From Punica granatum (taxonomy: Eukaryota; Streptophyta; Magnoliopsida; Myrtales; Lythraceae): 64,000 bases of DNA. The notes below the pieces were generated by a model. It was not told where the DNA came from. It did no database searches and worked only from the letters and a program-made list of their open reading frames with translations. The DNA lies in the NCBI RefSeq assembly GCF_007655135.1, contig NC_045133.1, positions 21,859,845 through 21,923,844 of the forward strand. The letters run 5' to 3'. Every line of letters begins with the position of its first letter. Within the stretch, counting starts at the first letter, position 1. Below are positions 44,901 to 55,288 of the stretch, one piece after another. Position numbers and translations under genes: made by a program.

Positions 44901-45897
44901 GGTGTTATATGTAGATGACATACTTCTGATAGGGAATGACATTCATTCCCTACAGTCTGTAAAGACTTGGTTGGGAAGGTGTTTCTCTATGAAGGACTTA
45001 GGCGAAGCTACCTACGTGCTAGGTATTAGGATCTATAGAGATAGATCCAGGAGACTGCTTGGCCTAAGTCAGAGTGTATACATAGATAAAGTGCTTCGGC
45101 GTTTTAGCATGCATGATTCTAAGAAAGGGTCGCTGCCTATGTTACATGGCATAAGCCTTTCGAAGGCTCAGAGTCCTTCTACTCGAGAGGAGAGGGACCG
45201 CATGAATAGGATTCCATATGCGTCAGCTATTGGATCCATCATGTATGCTATGTTATGCACTCGATCAGATGTCTCGTATGCTTTGAGTATGACGAGTCGA
45301 TACCAATCAGATCCAGGTGAAAGACACTGGATTGCAGTAAAGAACATCCTTAAGTACTTACGAAGGACTAAGGAGATGTTTTTGGTATATGGAGGCGAAG
45401 AAGAGCTCGTTGTAAGAGGTTACACCGATGCTAGCTTCCAGACCGATAAGGACGATAGTAGATCGCAGTCAGGGTATGTGTTCTGCCTGAATGGAGGTGC
45501 TGTGAGTTGGAAGAGTTCCAAACAGGAGACAGTAGCCGATTCTACCACAGAGGCCGAGTATATTGCTGCCTCTAACGCTGCAAAAGAGGCCGTTTGGATC
45601 AAGAAGTTCGTGACAGAACTTGTTGTGGTTCCTAGCATCGCAGACCCAGTGGATCTCTATTGTGACAACAATGGAGCCATTGCGCAAGCTAAGGAACCCA
45701 GGTCTCACCAGCGATCCAAACATATACTCAGGCGCTTCCATCTCATTCGCGAGATCATCGACAGAGGAGATGTGAAGATATGCAGAATACCAACAGATGA
45801 GAATCTCGCAGATCCACTTACGAAGCCTCTTGTGCAGCGCAAGCACGAGGCTCACACTAGATCTATTAGCATAAGACATATGCCAGATTGGCTCTAG
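41944..45897 (+). CDS. Copia gag-pol polyprotein, uninterrupted
   Basis: 1317 residues from the ATG at 41944. This start is chosen because it is conserved in the second element and follows the leader; the open frame itself extends to 41863. Order of domains: gag (UBN2-like), zinc knuckle near residue 255, aspartic protease Asp-Thr-Gly at about 299, pre-integrase and integrase core (HTD start, Asp-Asp, Glu in the Asn-Gly-Val-Ala-Glu-Arg segment), reverse transcriptase with Tyr-Val-Asp-Asp at about 989, RNase H ending in the Ala-Asp-Pro-Leu-Thr-Lys-Pro segment. No stops or frameshifts. Two departures: the zinc knuckle has Tyr where the fourth ligand Cys is normal, and the integrase second Asp motif reads Ser-Asp-Arg-Glu-Gly-Glu-Tyr. 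The enzyme set makes cDNA in virus-like particles and integrates it. Lineage within copia not decided. Confidence 0.95.
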   Translation: MAGSTSSIFCLRSVLDKDKLSGNNFLGWYRNLRIVLTQEKKLYVLEQPLLAPPLDDAPQAEKDAYSKHHDDAVNVGCLMLVTMDSEPQKQHENMKAYDMIVHLRQLYQEQARHERFEISKALFQARLTEGSPVGLHVLKMIGYVETLGRLRFPLGQELATDLVLQSLPSSYSQFIMSYNMNDYNKPLPELLNMLRTAEHDISKGTSVLMVQGTKRKGKGKSKGQRAKGASKYDFGALKPKAKVAKNDYCFHCGNTGHWKRNYKVYLEELKKKKGSETSTSGIHVIEINVSTTSTSWVLDTGCGAYICGNMQDLKDSRSLANGEVDLRVGNGARVATLTVGTYHLVLPTGLVLDLNDCYYVPAISRNIISVSCLDKKGFCFTIKNKCCSMYMNDVYYGSAHLSNGLYVLDLDTPIYNVETKRLKSNDSNPTYLWHCRLGHISENRISRLHKDGLLDSFDLESIETCEPCLMGKMTKAPFTGKGERASDHLALIHTDVCGPVNKLARGGYLYFITFTDDFSRFGYVYLMKHKSESFEKFKEFKNEVENQLGKNIKVLRSDREGEYLSYEFADYLKQCGILSQLTPPGTPQWNGVAERRNRTLLDMVRSLMSHANLPDSFWGYALQTTALILNNAPSKSVEKTPYEMWYGKRPKMSFLKIWGCETYVKRLSSNKLGPKSEKCYFVGYPKETRGYYFYNPIEGKVFVARTAVFLEKEFLSKGTSGRKLELGEVLPQNDIDQSTGEVAEQVPQDVVAQSSAHVTQESRRSSRIRHEPERYGFLVTQNNDVLLIDDDEPTTYAEAVIGPDSEKWLVAMRSEMESMYTNQVWTLVDPPEGAKPIGCKWVFKKKTDMDGNVITFKGRLVAKGFRQVHGVDYDETFSPVAMLKSIRILLAIAAYYDYEIWQIDVKTAFLNGNLLEDVYMTQPEGFVDPHSAEKVCKLQRSIYGLKQASRSWNLRFDDAIKEFGFIKNEDEPCVYKKVSGSIIIFLVLYVDDILLIGNDIHSLQSVKTWLGRCFSMKDLGEATYVLGIRIYRDRSRRLLGLSQSVYIDKVLRRFSMHDSKKGSLPMLHGISLSKAQSPSTREERDRMNRIPYASAIGSIMYAMLCTRSDVSYALSMTSRYQSDPGERHWIAVKNILKYLRRTKEMFLVYGGEEELVVRGYTDASFQTDKDDSRSQSGYVFCLNGGAVSWKSSKQETVADSTTEAEYIAASNAAKEAVWIKKFVTELVVVPSIADPVDLYCDNNGAIAQAKEPRSHQRSKHILRRFHLIREIIDRGDVKICRIPTDENLADPLTKPLVQRKHEAHTRSISIRHMPDWL

Positions 45898-45900
45898 TGC

Positions 45901-45911
45901 AAGTGGGAGAT
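45901..45911 (+). other. Polypurine tract
   Basis: 'aagtgggagat' directly before the 3' LTR; the purine run would prime plus-strand DNA synthesis. Confidence 0.85.
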
Positions 45912-47533
45912 TGTTGGGAATTGGTGTATGCCCTAGAGGCAATCTATAATCAGTTCTGTAATATAATATCTATTTCATTATAAAACGAGGTATTTCTGTT
46001 ATTGTGTAGATTGCGCTAAATATGATTTTACACAATAATGTCCTTGGAATAGTATGTTCAATAGGCATCAAGTGTGACTTGATTGTGAGATCCTATAATT
46101 ACCGAACATTATTCCTAAATGTCCATAGTCAAAGTATTATTGTTAATTAGGACAACGATAATACAGTTAGACTAGTGTGGGTGTTAATTGATGACCAAGT
46201 CTCACAGGTCATGGATATGGAGATATCAAATCACACCACATGTATACATTAAGAGTAATGTGTATTGGACTGATCCGCCATGAGATTGCTACATGGGTTG
46301 TTACGTGACTGTCATTAGCATATCTCAAAGTGACTATAGTGTAATGGTCCTTTGACTTGAGGTCACCATGGATTCCTACATGTAATGTCGTATATTTTGA
46401 TACTGTCAAACGCCACCGTAACAGGCTGGTTATAAAGATAGTTATTGGGTATGCCAAAAATCATGGAAAAGAATGTGAGTGACCAAGATAGGATTTGTCC
46501 CTCCTACGAAACGGGAGCGATATCTCACGGCCACTTGGTGGTTAAGTCTAAAAGTGTATGCATACCCAAATGAGTCGATATAACGATATCGAGCTCATTT
46601 GTTCTAATAGACTTACCCGGTAAACCAAGAAAGAGAGATATTGAGCCATACAAGGATGTCATCGACCATGCCTTGGGCTCAATAGAGATATATAGGACAA
46701 TGGATTATATTACACGGTAATATAGGTCACGAGGTTCGTCGAGAAATTGACTTTTCGATTACTTGAGTAACAGTGATGCATTGCTAGATGCCGCTCACTG
46801 TTTGTAATATTGAAATAGAGATTTCGATATTACTATCAACGTAATTGGGAACCTACAGGGTCACACACGACGACTAAATCGACGAGATATTTTGAAACAA
46901 TAAAATCGTCTAATAGAGATTAGATTATTTATGGTGCGATTGATTAATCGGATATTTAATGAGATTAAATTTGTCGATTAATTAGACTCGATTTATTAGA
47001 TTAAATGGACCAAATTGATGCACGATTAATATGGTGACACATGGCTTTTATTTGGATAGACATGTGTATGGACACATGTCACTTGGGGACATTAATTCCC
47101 CTCATCCCACATCGGCAATTCAAAGGGAAAGCATTTCCCAAATTGCTTATAAAAAGCACTAACAGGAATGGGTTATAGATATATAGTGTGTGTATGCTTT
47201 ATATGTATATATGTGAGCATATATATATAAATAATTTGAGTTGAATTGTTCAATTCAAATTAGGTCCATTAGTCTGAAAATTTCGGGTGTCGCATCAGTG
47301 TTTCTTTCGAGTGTTGGTCGCTAGCACCGCCGATCTCGAAAACTCGTCGACAAAGTCGGTGTGGATATCGGTAGAGGCGTCACGCGTGGGACGCTCGGTC
47401 AACAATTTTAAATATTCCAGGTACGCTTTTATTTACTCTTATTCTTCTAGTAGGTCTTGGAATTAGTTTCACGGGTAGGAAATTTTGAATTTCTGTTCCT
47501 TTTTCGCTTCCGTTGCGCCCCGTGAAACTAGTA
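45912..47533 (+). repeat. 3' LTR of copia element 1
   Basis: Same as the 5' LTR apart from a few substitutions and one 1-bp insertion near 47026. It ends CTAGTA, where the canonical CA has become TA. USE-like element at 47104-47114 and TATAAAA at 47148-47154. Confidence 0.95.
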
Positions 47534-48406
47534 TTACCAAATCAGGAAAGGTGTAATAAGTAGCTCTATCCACAGTTTTTTCTACTGTATGAATACACAA
47601 ATCGTGTGAAAGTCAACCAGATAAGTGAAATTAATAAGGCTTCAGGATTTATATTTATCTTGAAAATTAGAACATGCTTAGCCAAATAAAAGGTGCTAAT
47701 GAAAAGACATGCCACTGACTGACCCAAGGCATTGAAACCCAAGCAACATTGAACCTCTCGTACGGATATCTTAGTATCACCGGCAGCACAGGGGCTTTTG
47801 ATGATAATGCACTGGGACTGAATGGAAGAAGAAAGTCTCCGTTCGTGGTAGTGCCTTCTGCATAACATGCAGGTATCATCAGATACAGTTGCACCAACTA
47901 AACAAAATAGTTGTATTACTCTATTTCACATTTCACAGTAACAGTTGTAATGCTCTGCAGATATTCAATAGTAAAGGCGATGGGTCATGCCAAGGGCTGT
48001 AAAGAGTTGAAGTAACTTTCAACCACAAGTCCAAAAATTGTAGGAAAACAACCATAAACCACATTCATATACCAGTGGTGATGTTCAGGAAATGATAACC
48101 TGGAAAAAGCACCAGCTGTGGAGCATCTTTATCCTGACGAGCTGCTCGTATTCTTTCTTCCAGAACTGCTGTGTAATCAAAATGACTAATAAAACACGTC
48201 CTGAACAAAAGGAAAGCGAGAATCATGAAATTCTCCAATTAAAGAGGTATTTGAGAAAGTGCAAACCAACAACTATGCAGTAATTATCCTAGATAATCTT
48301 TCCTAGCATATCATATATCACATGCACCTGAAATATCCAGCGTTGGGCTTCTTTGTTCCCGAATAACTCTGACTCCTTCTTGACATAGATGCAACCAAGG
48401 CACTTG

Positions 48407-49917
48407 CTGTTTTAACATAGATACAGCCGAGTGATAAAAAATTCAAGCAATCTGTCAGTATTCAAACCTCAATAAGAATCTATTATCTAGAATTAGCAAA
48501 ATTATTCTCTTAGCAAATCAGCACGTTAAAAATCTCAGTAAATAAATCTGTACTTTCTGATGAATCTAACGGAAACCGTGGCTGTAAAATTCAGTCAGGA
48601 AAGCCTATTTGCCAGTCCTAACTTTTAATGAATAGCCAACAACAGAAATAATAAGAAGCACGATGCAAGGCCGATCTGCAATAGTATTGCGATACTGATA
48701 TAAGGTACATATGGAGCTTCCTCAAAGGAAGATATTGGCGAGCCAAAATTGAAAATTGATATCTTCAACGCATCGAAAGGATTTAACTAAGACCTATTTT
48801 ATTTTCCTTTTTGGGCCCAATAAGTAAGTAAGTGAAACCTACTTGAGCAACAAAATTGACAAAACTGCGATAATCTACTTGGTGAAGATGTCAAATCAAG
48901 TTGAAGTGAACTAACCTTATAAGACCAGGTTGATACCGAAAAAGGGTAATCATCACATGAGAGGTTTCCCTCTTGGCTTAGCCTCTACTTCTGCAGGCAA
49001 AGGGCCAGCCCCACCCTCTTCATCCCACTAGCTATAGTACACCACTTGTAACACATAATCAATCTCAAAGAGAATCCCAAGAGATACATATGTATACTTC
49101 ATGAAATCTCTTTATATTGACCTCTCTTTCAGAAAATTCTCACGTACTCTTGTTGGTTAGTTATCAGGATTACTCAATTGGTGTATATAGTCATGACTCA
49201 TGATCAATATTGATAAATCTAACACACACACACGCACATATATATATATATATATATATATAGAGCATTAGAAACATTGTAAAATCTTCTCAATTTTTAA
49301 TAGGCTATGCGTATAGAGGGATAAATATGTTTATGAACAAGTTATGTCATCGTGTAATTACTATATATTGAAGCTTCCTGGTTCCCGTTACATGTGGGAT
49401 CATGCATGAAAATGTATCGATCATATTCTTTATCATGTCTCTCCCCATTAGTGTGAATCAATCTTCTTGGTCGATTAATATAACAAATTTTAAGGGGACC
49501 TTGGAAAGGCTTTAATCAATTAACTAAATAAATAAATAAGCAATTTACAATTTCCCACTCCCATATCATCAACAAACGCCATGATTGGGCACGTGAGATA
49601 CCACCTCATCACCCCACCAAGCCGCCATGTGAGTCATAAAATTAAATTATTAGGGTTCATAGTCAAATCAATTGCAGAGCAGAATATTTATACATACATA
49701 CATATATATATATATATGTATGTAACGCCCCTTAAGGTTCAATGCGATCCTAGTAGATAACAGATGGTCAAGAGTAGGGGAAATTTGGAGGAAAATTAAA
49801 CTAGCAAGCTTAAAGGTTTTAGCTCAGCTCATACAGGAACTGTACTGCTATGCCATGTACTACTAATCACTGTTCAAGTCCCCCCGACCAAGTCAAAGTT
49901 CCACGGAATCAGGAAAT
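48407..49917. repeat. JAC1-downstream-like piece followed by gene-free DNA
   Basis: 48545-48740 is a near copy of 38002-38200 (shares 'ggctgtaaaattcagtcagg' and more). 48270-48940 as a whole is a diverged copy of 55180-55770, including the LPEAT exon. From about 48950 to 49917 I see only AT-rich DNA with (CA)n/(AT)n tracts at 49225-49261 and an (AT)n stretch near 49690-49720. Confidence 0.6.
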
Positions 49918-50430
49918 CAACAGTTAGAGACATCTGAAGGTGGGTTTTTGAATTATTTTTATTTTTCTTACGGATAAACTTTTGTAGAATATCTACATTC
50001 TCCATTATTTATTTATTTTTTTGGTTAATATATGATTTAATATAACACCATATGAATCTTGATGATGTGTTGAAGACAAAAATTCATCATGTCATGGTCA
50101 AAATATTTCTTTTTTAATTTTTTATGCATTTTCTTGACTATATTGGATTTATCAAGATTTATATTGATTTCTCTTCTTTTATGTAATTTTTTCCTTATCT
50201 TAATCATAAAACTAAATTATAAGTTATATATCCAATAGTATCTTGTTATCCATTGTAAATTGCTATGTTCCAACAATTTATGATACACATATTATATAAT
50301 AAAATTAGAAAATAAAAAATTACGTTCTATACCGTGCAATGCATGGGCTCGATGACTAAAGAAATCCTTGAATGATTCTACATCGCCACGTAACATGAAA
50401 AAGCACCAATTAAATTGCGTACCTTATGAG
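49918..50430. repeat. Direct repeat unit 1 with Helitron-like end
   Basis: Nearly the same sequence as 50935-51445: 'gttagagacatctgaaggtg', 'gatgatgtgttgaagacaaa', 'catgtcatggtcaaaatatt'. Near 50331-50362 a hairpin 'ccgtgcaatgcatgg' is followed by 'gctcgatga' and CTAA, which resembles a Helitron 3' end. The homology with unit 2 continues about 60 bp beyond this end, so the duplication is larger than the putative Helitron. Confidence 0.65.
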
Positions 50431-50934
50431 ACAATTATTCAATAATATATTATATTTAAGATATCGAGTAAAAATATTTTCCATATATTAATAGCGGGAA
50501 CTCTATATATTGATATTATATCTTAAAAAGTTTTATTTTTGTAAAACTAAAGATAAATAAAAGATGCTGACAGTAAAGGATTTAGGATTGTGATGACATA
50601 GTAATGTGGGAAATAAGAATTTTATTTTTGAATGAGGAGGGTTTGTTATAAAATGATATATAGATTTAGATAGATTTTCAATACAAAAATATATTTTTTT
50701 TATTTTTAAAAGATCTTACGGGGAAATAAAAACTTTAAGAGATATTTCGTGACATGATCCGAATTTTTTTCTCTAATTATTCGATGATTTAATAAATCGA
50801 TAATTTTTTAGTTTAAATTTTTTAGAAGATTTTATTGTTTATTTATTTTAAATTATCCTAAATTCTTTATTTCAAATAAAAGCTAATATCCATTGTTCAA
50901 TTTTTTGGAGGCCTGCTAGTTTATCTCAGTATGT
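50431..50934. other. AT-rich spacer between the direct repeats
   Basis: No genes recognised; mostly A/T runs. Confidence 0.5.
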
Positions 50935-51445
50935 CAACGGTTAGAGACTTCTGAAGGTAGGTTTTTGAATTATTTTTTCTTACACATAAACTTTTGTAGA
51001 GTGTCTACGTTCTCCATTTTTTATTTATTTTTTTGGTTAATATATGATTTAATATAACACCATATGAATCTTAATGATGTGTTGAAGACAAAAATTCATC
51101 ATGTCATGGTCAAAATATTTCTTTTTAATTTTTTTTATACATTTTCTTGACTATATTGGATTTATCAAGATTTATATTGATTTCTCTTCTTTTATGTAAT
51201 TTTTTCCTTATCTTATTCGTAAAACTAAATTATAAGTTATATATCCAATAGTATCTTGTTATCCATTGTAAATTGGTATGTTCCAAACAATTTATGATAC
51301 ACATATTATATAATAAAATTAGAAAATAAAAAGATTACGTTGTATACCGTGCAATGCATGGGCTCGATGACTAAAGAAGTCCTCGAATAATTCTATATCG
51401 CCACGTAGCATGAAAAAGCACCAATTAAATTGCATGTAATGGAGA
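50935..51445. repeat. Direct repeat unit 2 with Helitron-like end
   Basis: Second copy of the 49918-50430 unit, differing by scattered substitutions and small indels. The hairpin and CTAA near 51347-51379 are retained. Confidence 0.65.
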
Positions 51446-52087
51446 ATTGATTTGGGACTATTCACTCTAACAATTGTCAAAAATTATTTTTCGTCAAGGA
51501 AATTTTATTGGTCCTTCCTCGTTGCATCAATACGAGAGAAGAACAATTTTCTCGAACAACTAACTTTTAGCGAGGGTTATGGAATTCCGTACCTAAACTT
51601 CGAATTCGGTATCATTTATCTTTTGTTTTGGTAATTCGTATCATTTATCTTTCAATTTCCTTATTTTTCCCTATTGATATAATCAATACGGAAATTTTTT
51701 TTTAAAAAAAAAATCTAAACTACCATATCTGCTTGTAATCAAATTAAATCTTTCCTAAGCTCGTAAAATCTTTCCAAAATATATCTAATAAAAATATTTC
51801 CTGATTACAAAATATTATCTCCGATATTTCTAACTATATATGATGAAGTTATTTCCAATAAGGTCGTAAATTCTTCTGCAGTATTCTTGTTTCTTATTTT
51901 TTTGGGTGATTCATCGGTCTATTTGTCCGAGACCTATCGCAATCAGGTTTGTTCTTCCTGTGAGTGATAATATTATACTTAGTAATCACAGCAAAAACCC
52001 GATCTATGATAAATTTATTTTTTTAAGATCTTTAAAAGTTATTATTTTTCAGTGATTATTGTGTCTGATCAGGACTTGGAAGCAACG

Positions 52088-53422
52088 ATGATGAGTTCAT
52101 TGCTTTCTTCTTTATACGCGTCCGCAAAAAGGTTCCTTTCTAGCTTGTTTCATGTGTTTATGGATATGCATGAGACCGAAGGAGACGCGGAGCAAACACG
52201 GCTACCTCGGTTGCCCGACGAAATTTGGTTCAGAATACTGACTCATGTTCCTGCTGAAGATCTCCAAAGACTAAAGTCGGTTTCTACCAGCTGGTGGAAA
52301 GAGATTACCAGCAAGAAGTTTGCAGCTTCTCATCTCGAGAGATGGCGTTCTAATTCTCCATGTGGAATTATTGCTATAACGGTCCCGAGGAACCTTTTCA
52401 ATATTAATTTTGGTGAGGGTCCTATTTCCTACCTAAACTTGGAGCTTAACGGCAAGGATGAGAGGGTCCAGAGCCGTAGTCTACGGTTAGAATGTCTAGT
52501 TAACTACCTCATTCACCGGCATGGCATGCGGAAGTACTCTAAATTGCGTATTGATGTCCTCGATTCTTGCGACGGGATAATCCTCGTTGCAATTTTCGGT
52601 TATTATTTCTTCGAGAATACTATTCCGCTGCTTGTTTTCAATCCCGTAACGAGATGCTACAAGCTGTTGCCTTTCTGGAAATCTAAATTTGAGAGACCTC
52701 GTTTAGAAGACCACCGATGGAGGATAATATGCAGTTCTACTTTCGGACGATACAAGATCATCGGGTGGATTGTCTGTATAGAAATTCTGGATTGCCATAT
52801 CTGCGACTTTGAGCTGCATAAACAACAAGAAGAAGGGAATTGGGTCTCATGGAAGGAGCTCCGCTGTCCTCCGATGCGCGGTCGTTCTTTTATTAACGCG
52901 AACCTCTATGCAAACGGGAAATTATATTGGTTGAGCGTACATAAATACCCATCGGGAGAGGAAAAAGTGATAGCAGCAGCCTTGCTTTCTCTTGATATAG
53001 CAACCGAGGAGTTCAACATTGTCGCCTCCGGTTTTCCAGAACCTTATCCCGAGACGGTGTTTTATCACACTGACCGGCTCGCATCAAATGGAAGGTTCTA
53101 CCATGTGCATTACCCATCCCCCGACACCATGGAGATATGGGTTCTCGACAATTTTGATAATCCAGTATGGACCAGGCACAGGGTACTTAGTCTTCCCCGT
53201 CTTGTTTATGATGTTGATGCTGCAGACTTGCTACCTCTGGCTATTCTAGATGGTGACGACGAGTATTTGGTTATCACACGCGGACGGACCGAGATGTTTG
53301 CATGTGACATGAGATCTGGTGAATGGAGAGAGATTGCGATGGTCGATTTCGACCAACTTGGTCCACCTGGTGGTCAACCGTATTATGTTTATCATACTGA
53401 TAGCCTTATAAGCTGGGACTAA
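52088..53422 (+). CDS. F-box protein, single exon
   Basis: 444 residues from the first ATG of the open frame (the frame continues upstream to 52052 without ATG, with a possible 'ttttcag' acceptor there). The F-box lies at about residues 41-83: Leu-Pro-Asp-Glu-Ile-Trp-Phe-Arg-Ile-Leu, later Ser-Val-Ser-Thr-Ser-Trp-Trp. The rest resembles the F-box-associated beta-propeller type: 'Asp-Ser-Cys-Asp-Gly-Ile', 'Val-Phe-Asn-Pro-Val-Thr-Arg', and 'Tyr-Ala-Asn-Gly-Lys-Leu-Tyr-Trp-Leu'. Such proteins are substrate adaptors of SCF ubiquitin ligases. The target is unknown. It has no paralogue in this window and sits between JAC1-derived duplicated blocks. The frame is intact and composition differs from the AT-rich flanks, so it is probably functional. 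Confidence 0.85.
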   Translation: MMSSLLSSLYASAKRFLSSLFHVFMDMHETEGDAEQTRLPRLPDEIWFRILTHVPAEDLQRLKSVSTSWWKEITSKKFAASHLERWRSNSPCGIIAITVPRNLFNINFGEGPISYLNLELNGKDERVQSRSLRLECLVNYLIHRHGMRKYSKLRIDVLDSCDGIILVAIFGYYFFENTIPLLVFNPVTRCYKLLPFWKSKFERPRLEDHRWRIICSSTFGRYKIIGWIVCIEILDCHICDFELHKQQEEGNWVSWKELRCPPMRGRSFINANLYANGKLYWLSVHKYPSGEEKVIAAALLSLDIATEEFNIVASGFPEPYPETVFYHTDRLASNGRFYHVHYPSPDTMEIWVLDNFDNPVWTRHRVLSLPRLVYDVDAADLLPLAILDGDDEYLVITRGRTEMFACDMRSGEWREIAMVDFDQLGPPGGQPYYVYHTDSLISWD

Positions 53423-53860
53423 ATAGAGAGCAGCAGCAGCTTGGATCGGATATCTACTTTTTCTTGTTCTGTTCTTTTTAGGAGATTAATCGGTGTAATC
53501 ACAACCTGTCCTATAAATGTAAATTTTCATTCACGTGATTAGATTAATAAATGAACGTTCTTCCTCAAATATTAAGATACATCGACGTAAATGAAGCAGA
53601 ATTCGATCATCAAAAAAACAAAGAAATCTAGCTGAGATTTTTGTTATTTCTTTGTTAACTGCCATTAGGATCTCCTCTGTCTTTTCTTTTGTTAGTTAAG
53701 TTTGTCCCAAAAGCAACGATGAAGTTCGGCATTTCCCTGCGGTTGGAAAAGTAAATTTGGCTGCAATCATAGCTGCGGGCCAAAAGAAGCCATAAAATGA
53801 TCAATGGAAAAACCATCTTTCCCATTATAGTTTCAGTGATGAACGATCTCCACTTAGAAG
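53423..53860. other. 3' flank of the F-box gene
   Basis: Probable 3' UTR and spacer. No other gene seen. Confidence 0.4.
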
Positions 53861-54180
53861 CGATGAGCTCGTTTTATACGCAAACGTTTTCCTTTCTAAC
53901 ACGTTGTGTGGAGACCGGGTCGATCACAATAAATATGGAGACGCCTGGAAAAGATTCTCCACACCATCTCGATCGAAAGATCTGGGATCCAAACTAGAAG
54001 GTCCAGGCAGGAGGTCTATTTGCTTTTTTACTGTAAACGTTCTTTTTTTCCGATGGTATTGCGATGGCCCTCTCATGTCATCTGTAGTCTCAAGGATTAA
54101 TGTCTCCGTCACAAAGTCAACACGAATCTCGTCTTTATAGCATGTAAAGCTTCACTGAGCTAGCATTCAGCGGGCACCTG
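53861..54180. repeat. Diverged copy of the JAC1 downstream block
   Basis: Matches 38410-38700 in patches ('gggatccaaactagaaggtcc', 'gcgatggccctctcat'). It precedes a JAC1 exon 8-9 fragment, so the order is that of a tandem array: downstream block, then the next JAC1 copy. Confidence 0.6.
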
Positions 54181-54539
54181 CCCTCCTTTGTCTGAAGAGT
54201 ACAACCGCCAACAACGAACAAGTACTTCATAAATGAATTTTTTCAATCATATGATGCCACTGGAAACCCGAGGAGTGTGTTGCATCTGCCTTGTTACATG
54301 GAGAAAGGCTTGATCTAAACATCGAATGGTTCATTCGAAGTTAACTGCATGAGGTTCCTACAACACATTATATGTGTAGAGAGCAAAATTAATAAAATAT
54401 GATGATTCTAGCAAACAAAGATGCATTTTGTTGGATGTTATCAGCATTTTGTTGGTTTTTGGCTGAAGAAATACATTGTACTGTAATAATTCCAGTCTGT
54501 TCAATTTTCTAATCCTGACCGCAAGTTGATTACACCTAT

Positions 54540-55180
54540 AAACAGACCGGGATCGGTTCACATCCGATATCTAGTTTCCTTGTGCAGTCCTGGCAGCAGG
54601 GAAGAAAGAATACCGATAAAGTCATTCATCTCCATATTTGAACTACTATCAGATCAAACTTCTCTTGATAGCTAAATGCTACTTCTCGAGTTCGTGTTAT
54701 AATGAAGGTCCTATCATAGTCTCAGCCAGACAATCTTTTAAAACTTTGCGGGTAATTCTTTGGCCGTCGAAGCCTGTTCCTCCTGTCGATATAATTGAAG
54801 GGCATGCAGTGGAAAGAGCATATCAGAGGGCTCTGCTGTATGTACATCAGAAGTACATTGTTAGTGATAGTTTACTTCCACGTCTAACTTATCCATGAAA
54901 GAAAACTTGATGATGTCTCCCCTGTGCCAGATAATATGTCGAGAAAATGCACTTCGAACATATAAAATGCGAATATCTTTCTGGACTAGTTATAAACGCA
55001 TCTTCCTTCTTGGCTGCAGGAAGCATGGAATCATTTCCATACGCTCGGCTCTCTATAGAAACTTTGGTTTCCCTCAGTAGTGCTTTTATGATCAGTAGAC
55101 AACCATCATTGATCGTACATGAGATGGCAAAACAGAGGGTTGAGGCTAAATGGCAACATCGTAACAAATATCTATACAGT
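54540..55180 (+). pseudogene. JAC1 fragment: exons 8-9 only, HPD motif deleted
   Basis: 54752-54861 corresponds to JAC1 exon 8 and 55020-55058 to exon 9 with its stop. Between 'Leu-Leu-Tyr' and 'His-Gln-Lys-Tyr', an in-frame segment of 13 residues including His-Pro-Asp is gone. The exon 8 acceptor 'cag' reads 'cgg', and sequence after 54861 no longer matches. 54540-54750 matches JAC1 intron 7. Without HPD it could not stimulate Hsp70. Confidence 0.8.
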
Positions 55181-55217
55181 AGTTAGTTATCACATAACGC
55201 ATATCACATGTACCTAC

Positions 55218-55288
55218 CTGAAATACCCCTGAGCTTCTACTCAAATGACTTCGACTCCCGCTTAACATAAATGCAGCCAAGGCACTTG
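55218..55288 (-). pseudogene. LPEAT-like exon fragment, second copy
   Basis: Minus-strand copy of the exon at 48406-48328: Lys-Cys-Leu-Gly-Cys-Ile-Tyr-Val-Lys-Arg-Glu-Ser-Lys-Ser, then a TAG stop, then Gly-Ile-Ser-Gly at a GT donor. Apart from the stop it follows the family better than the 48.3-kb exon. Confidence 0.6.

Larger units (their letters stand above)
39616..47538 (+). mobile_element. Complete Ty1/copia LTR retrotransposon
   Basis: The element spans 39621-47533 and is flanked by a 5-bp target-site duplication TTACC (39616-39620 and 47534-47538). Order: 5' LTR, primer-binding site, leader, a single gag-pol frame, polypurine tract, 3' LTR. The LTRs differ by about eleven substitutions and one 1-bp indel over 1621 bp by my count (about 0.7%), so the insertion is young. 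It sits in an intron of the minus-strand LPEAT-like gene, about 20 bp outside the acceptor of the 39599-39459 exon. Confidence 0.95.
39459..48406 (-). pseudogene. LPEAT-like lysophospholipid acyltransferase, partial and interrupted
   Basis: Minus-strand exons in gene order: 48406-48328, 48168-48100, 47857-47724, then 39599-39459. They read Lys-Cys-Leu-Gly-Cys-Ile-Tyr-Val, then Glu-Arg-Ile-Arg...Leu-Phe-Pro, then Glu-Gly-Thr-Thr-Thr-Asn-Gly with Val-Ile-Leu-Arg-Tyr-Pro-Tyr, then Leu-Leu-Cys-Gln-Phe-Val-Asn and Phe-Tyr-Pro-Ser-Gln-Glu-Glu-Lys-Asp-Asp. This is the PlsC/LPLAT domain of plant LPEAT proteins, which re-acylate lysophosphatidylethanolamine in membranes. Splice phases agree for the last three exons. 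The 48406-48328 exon ends in the wrong frame. The exons with the HX4D catalytic motif are missing because homology ends near 48500. A copia element of 7.9 kb sits in the last listed intron. I call it a gene fragment. Confidence 0.65.

Noticed and set aside
39918..46457. 82-residue minus frame repeated in each LTR
   Set aside because: Identical because the LTRs are identical, changed in the third LTR, no known protein features.
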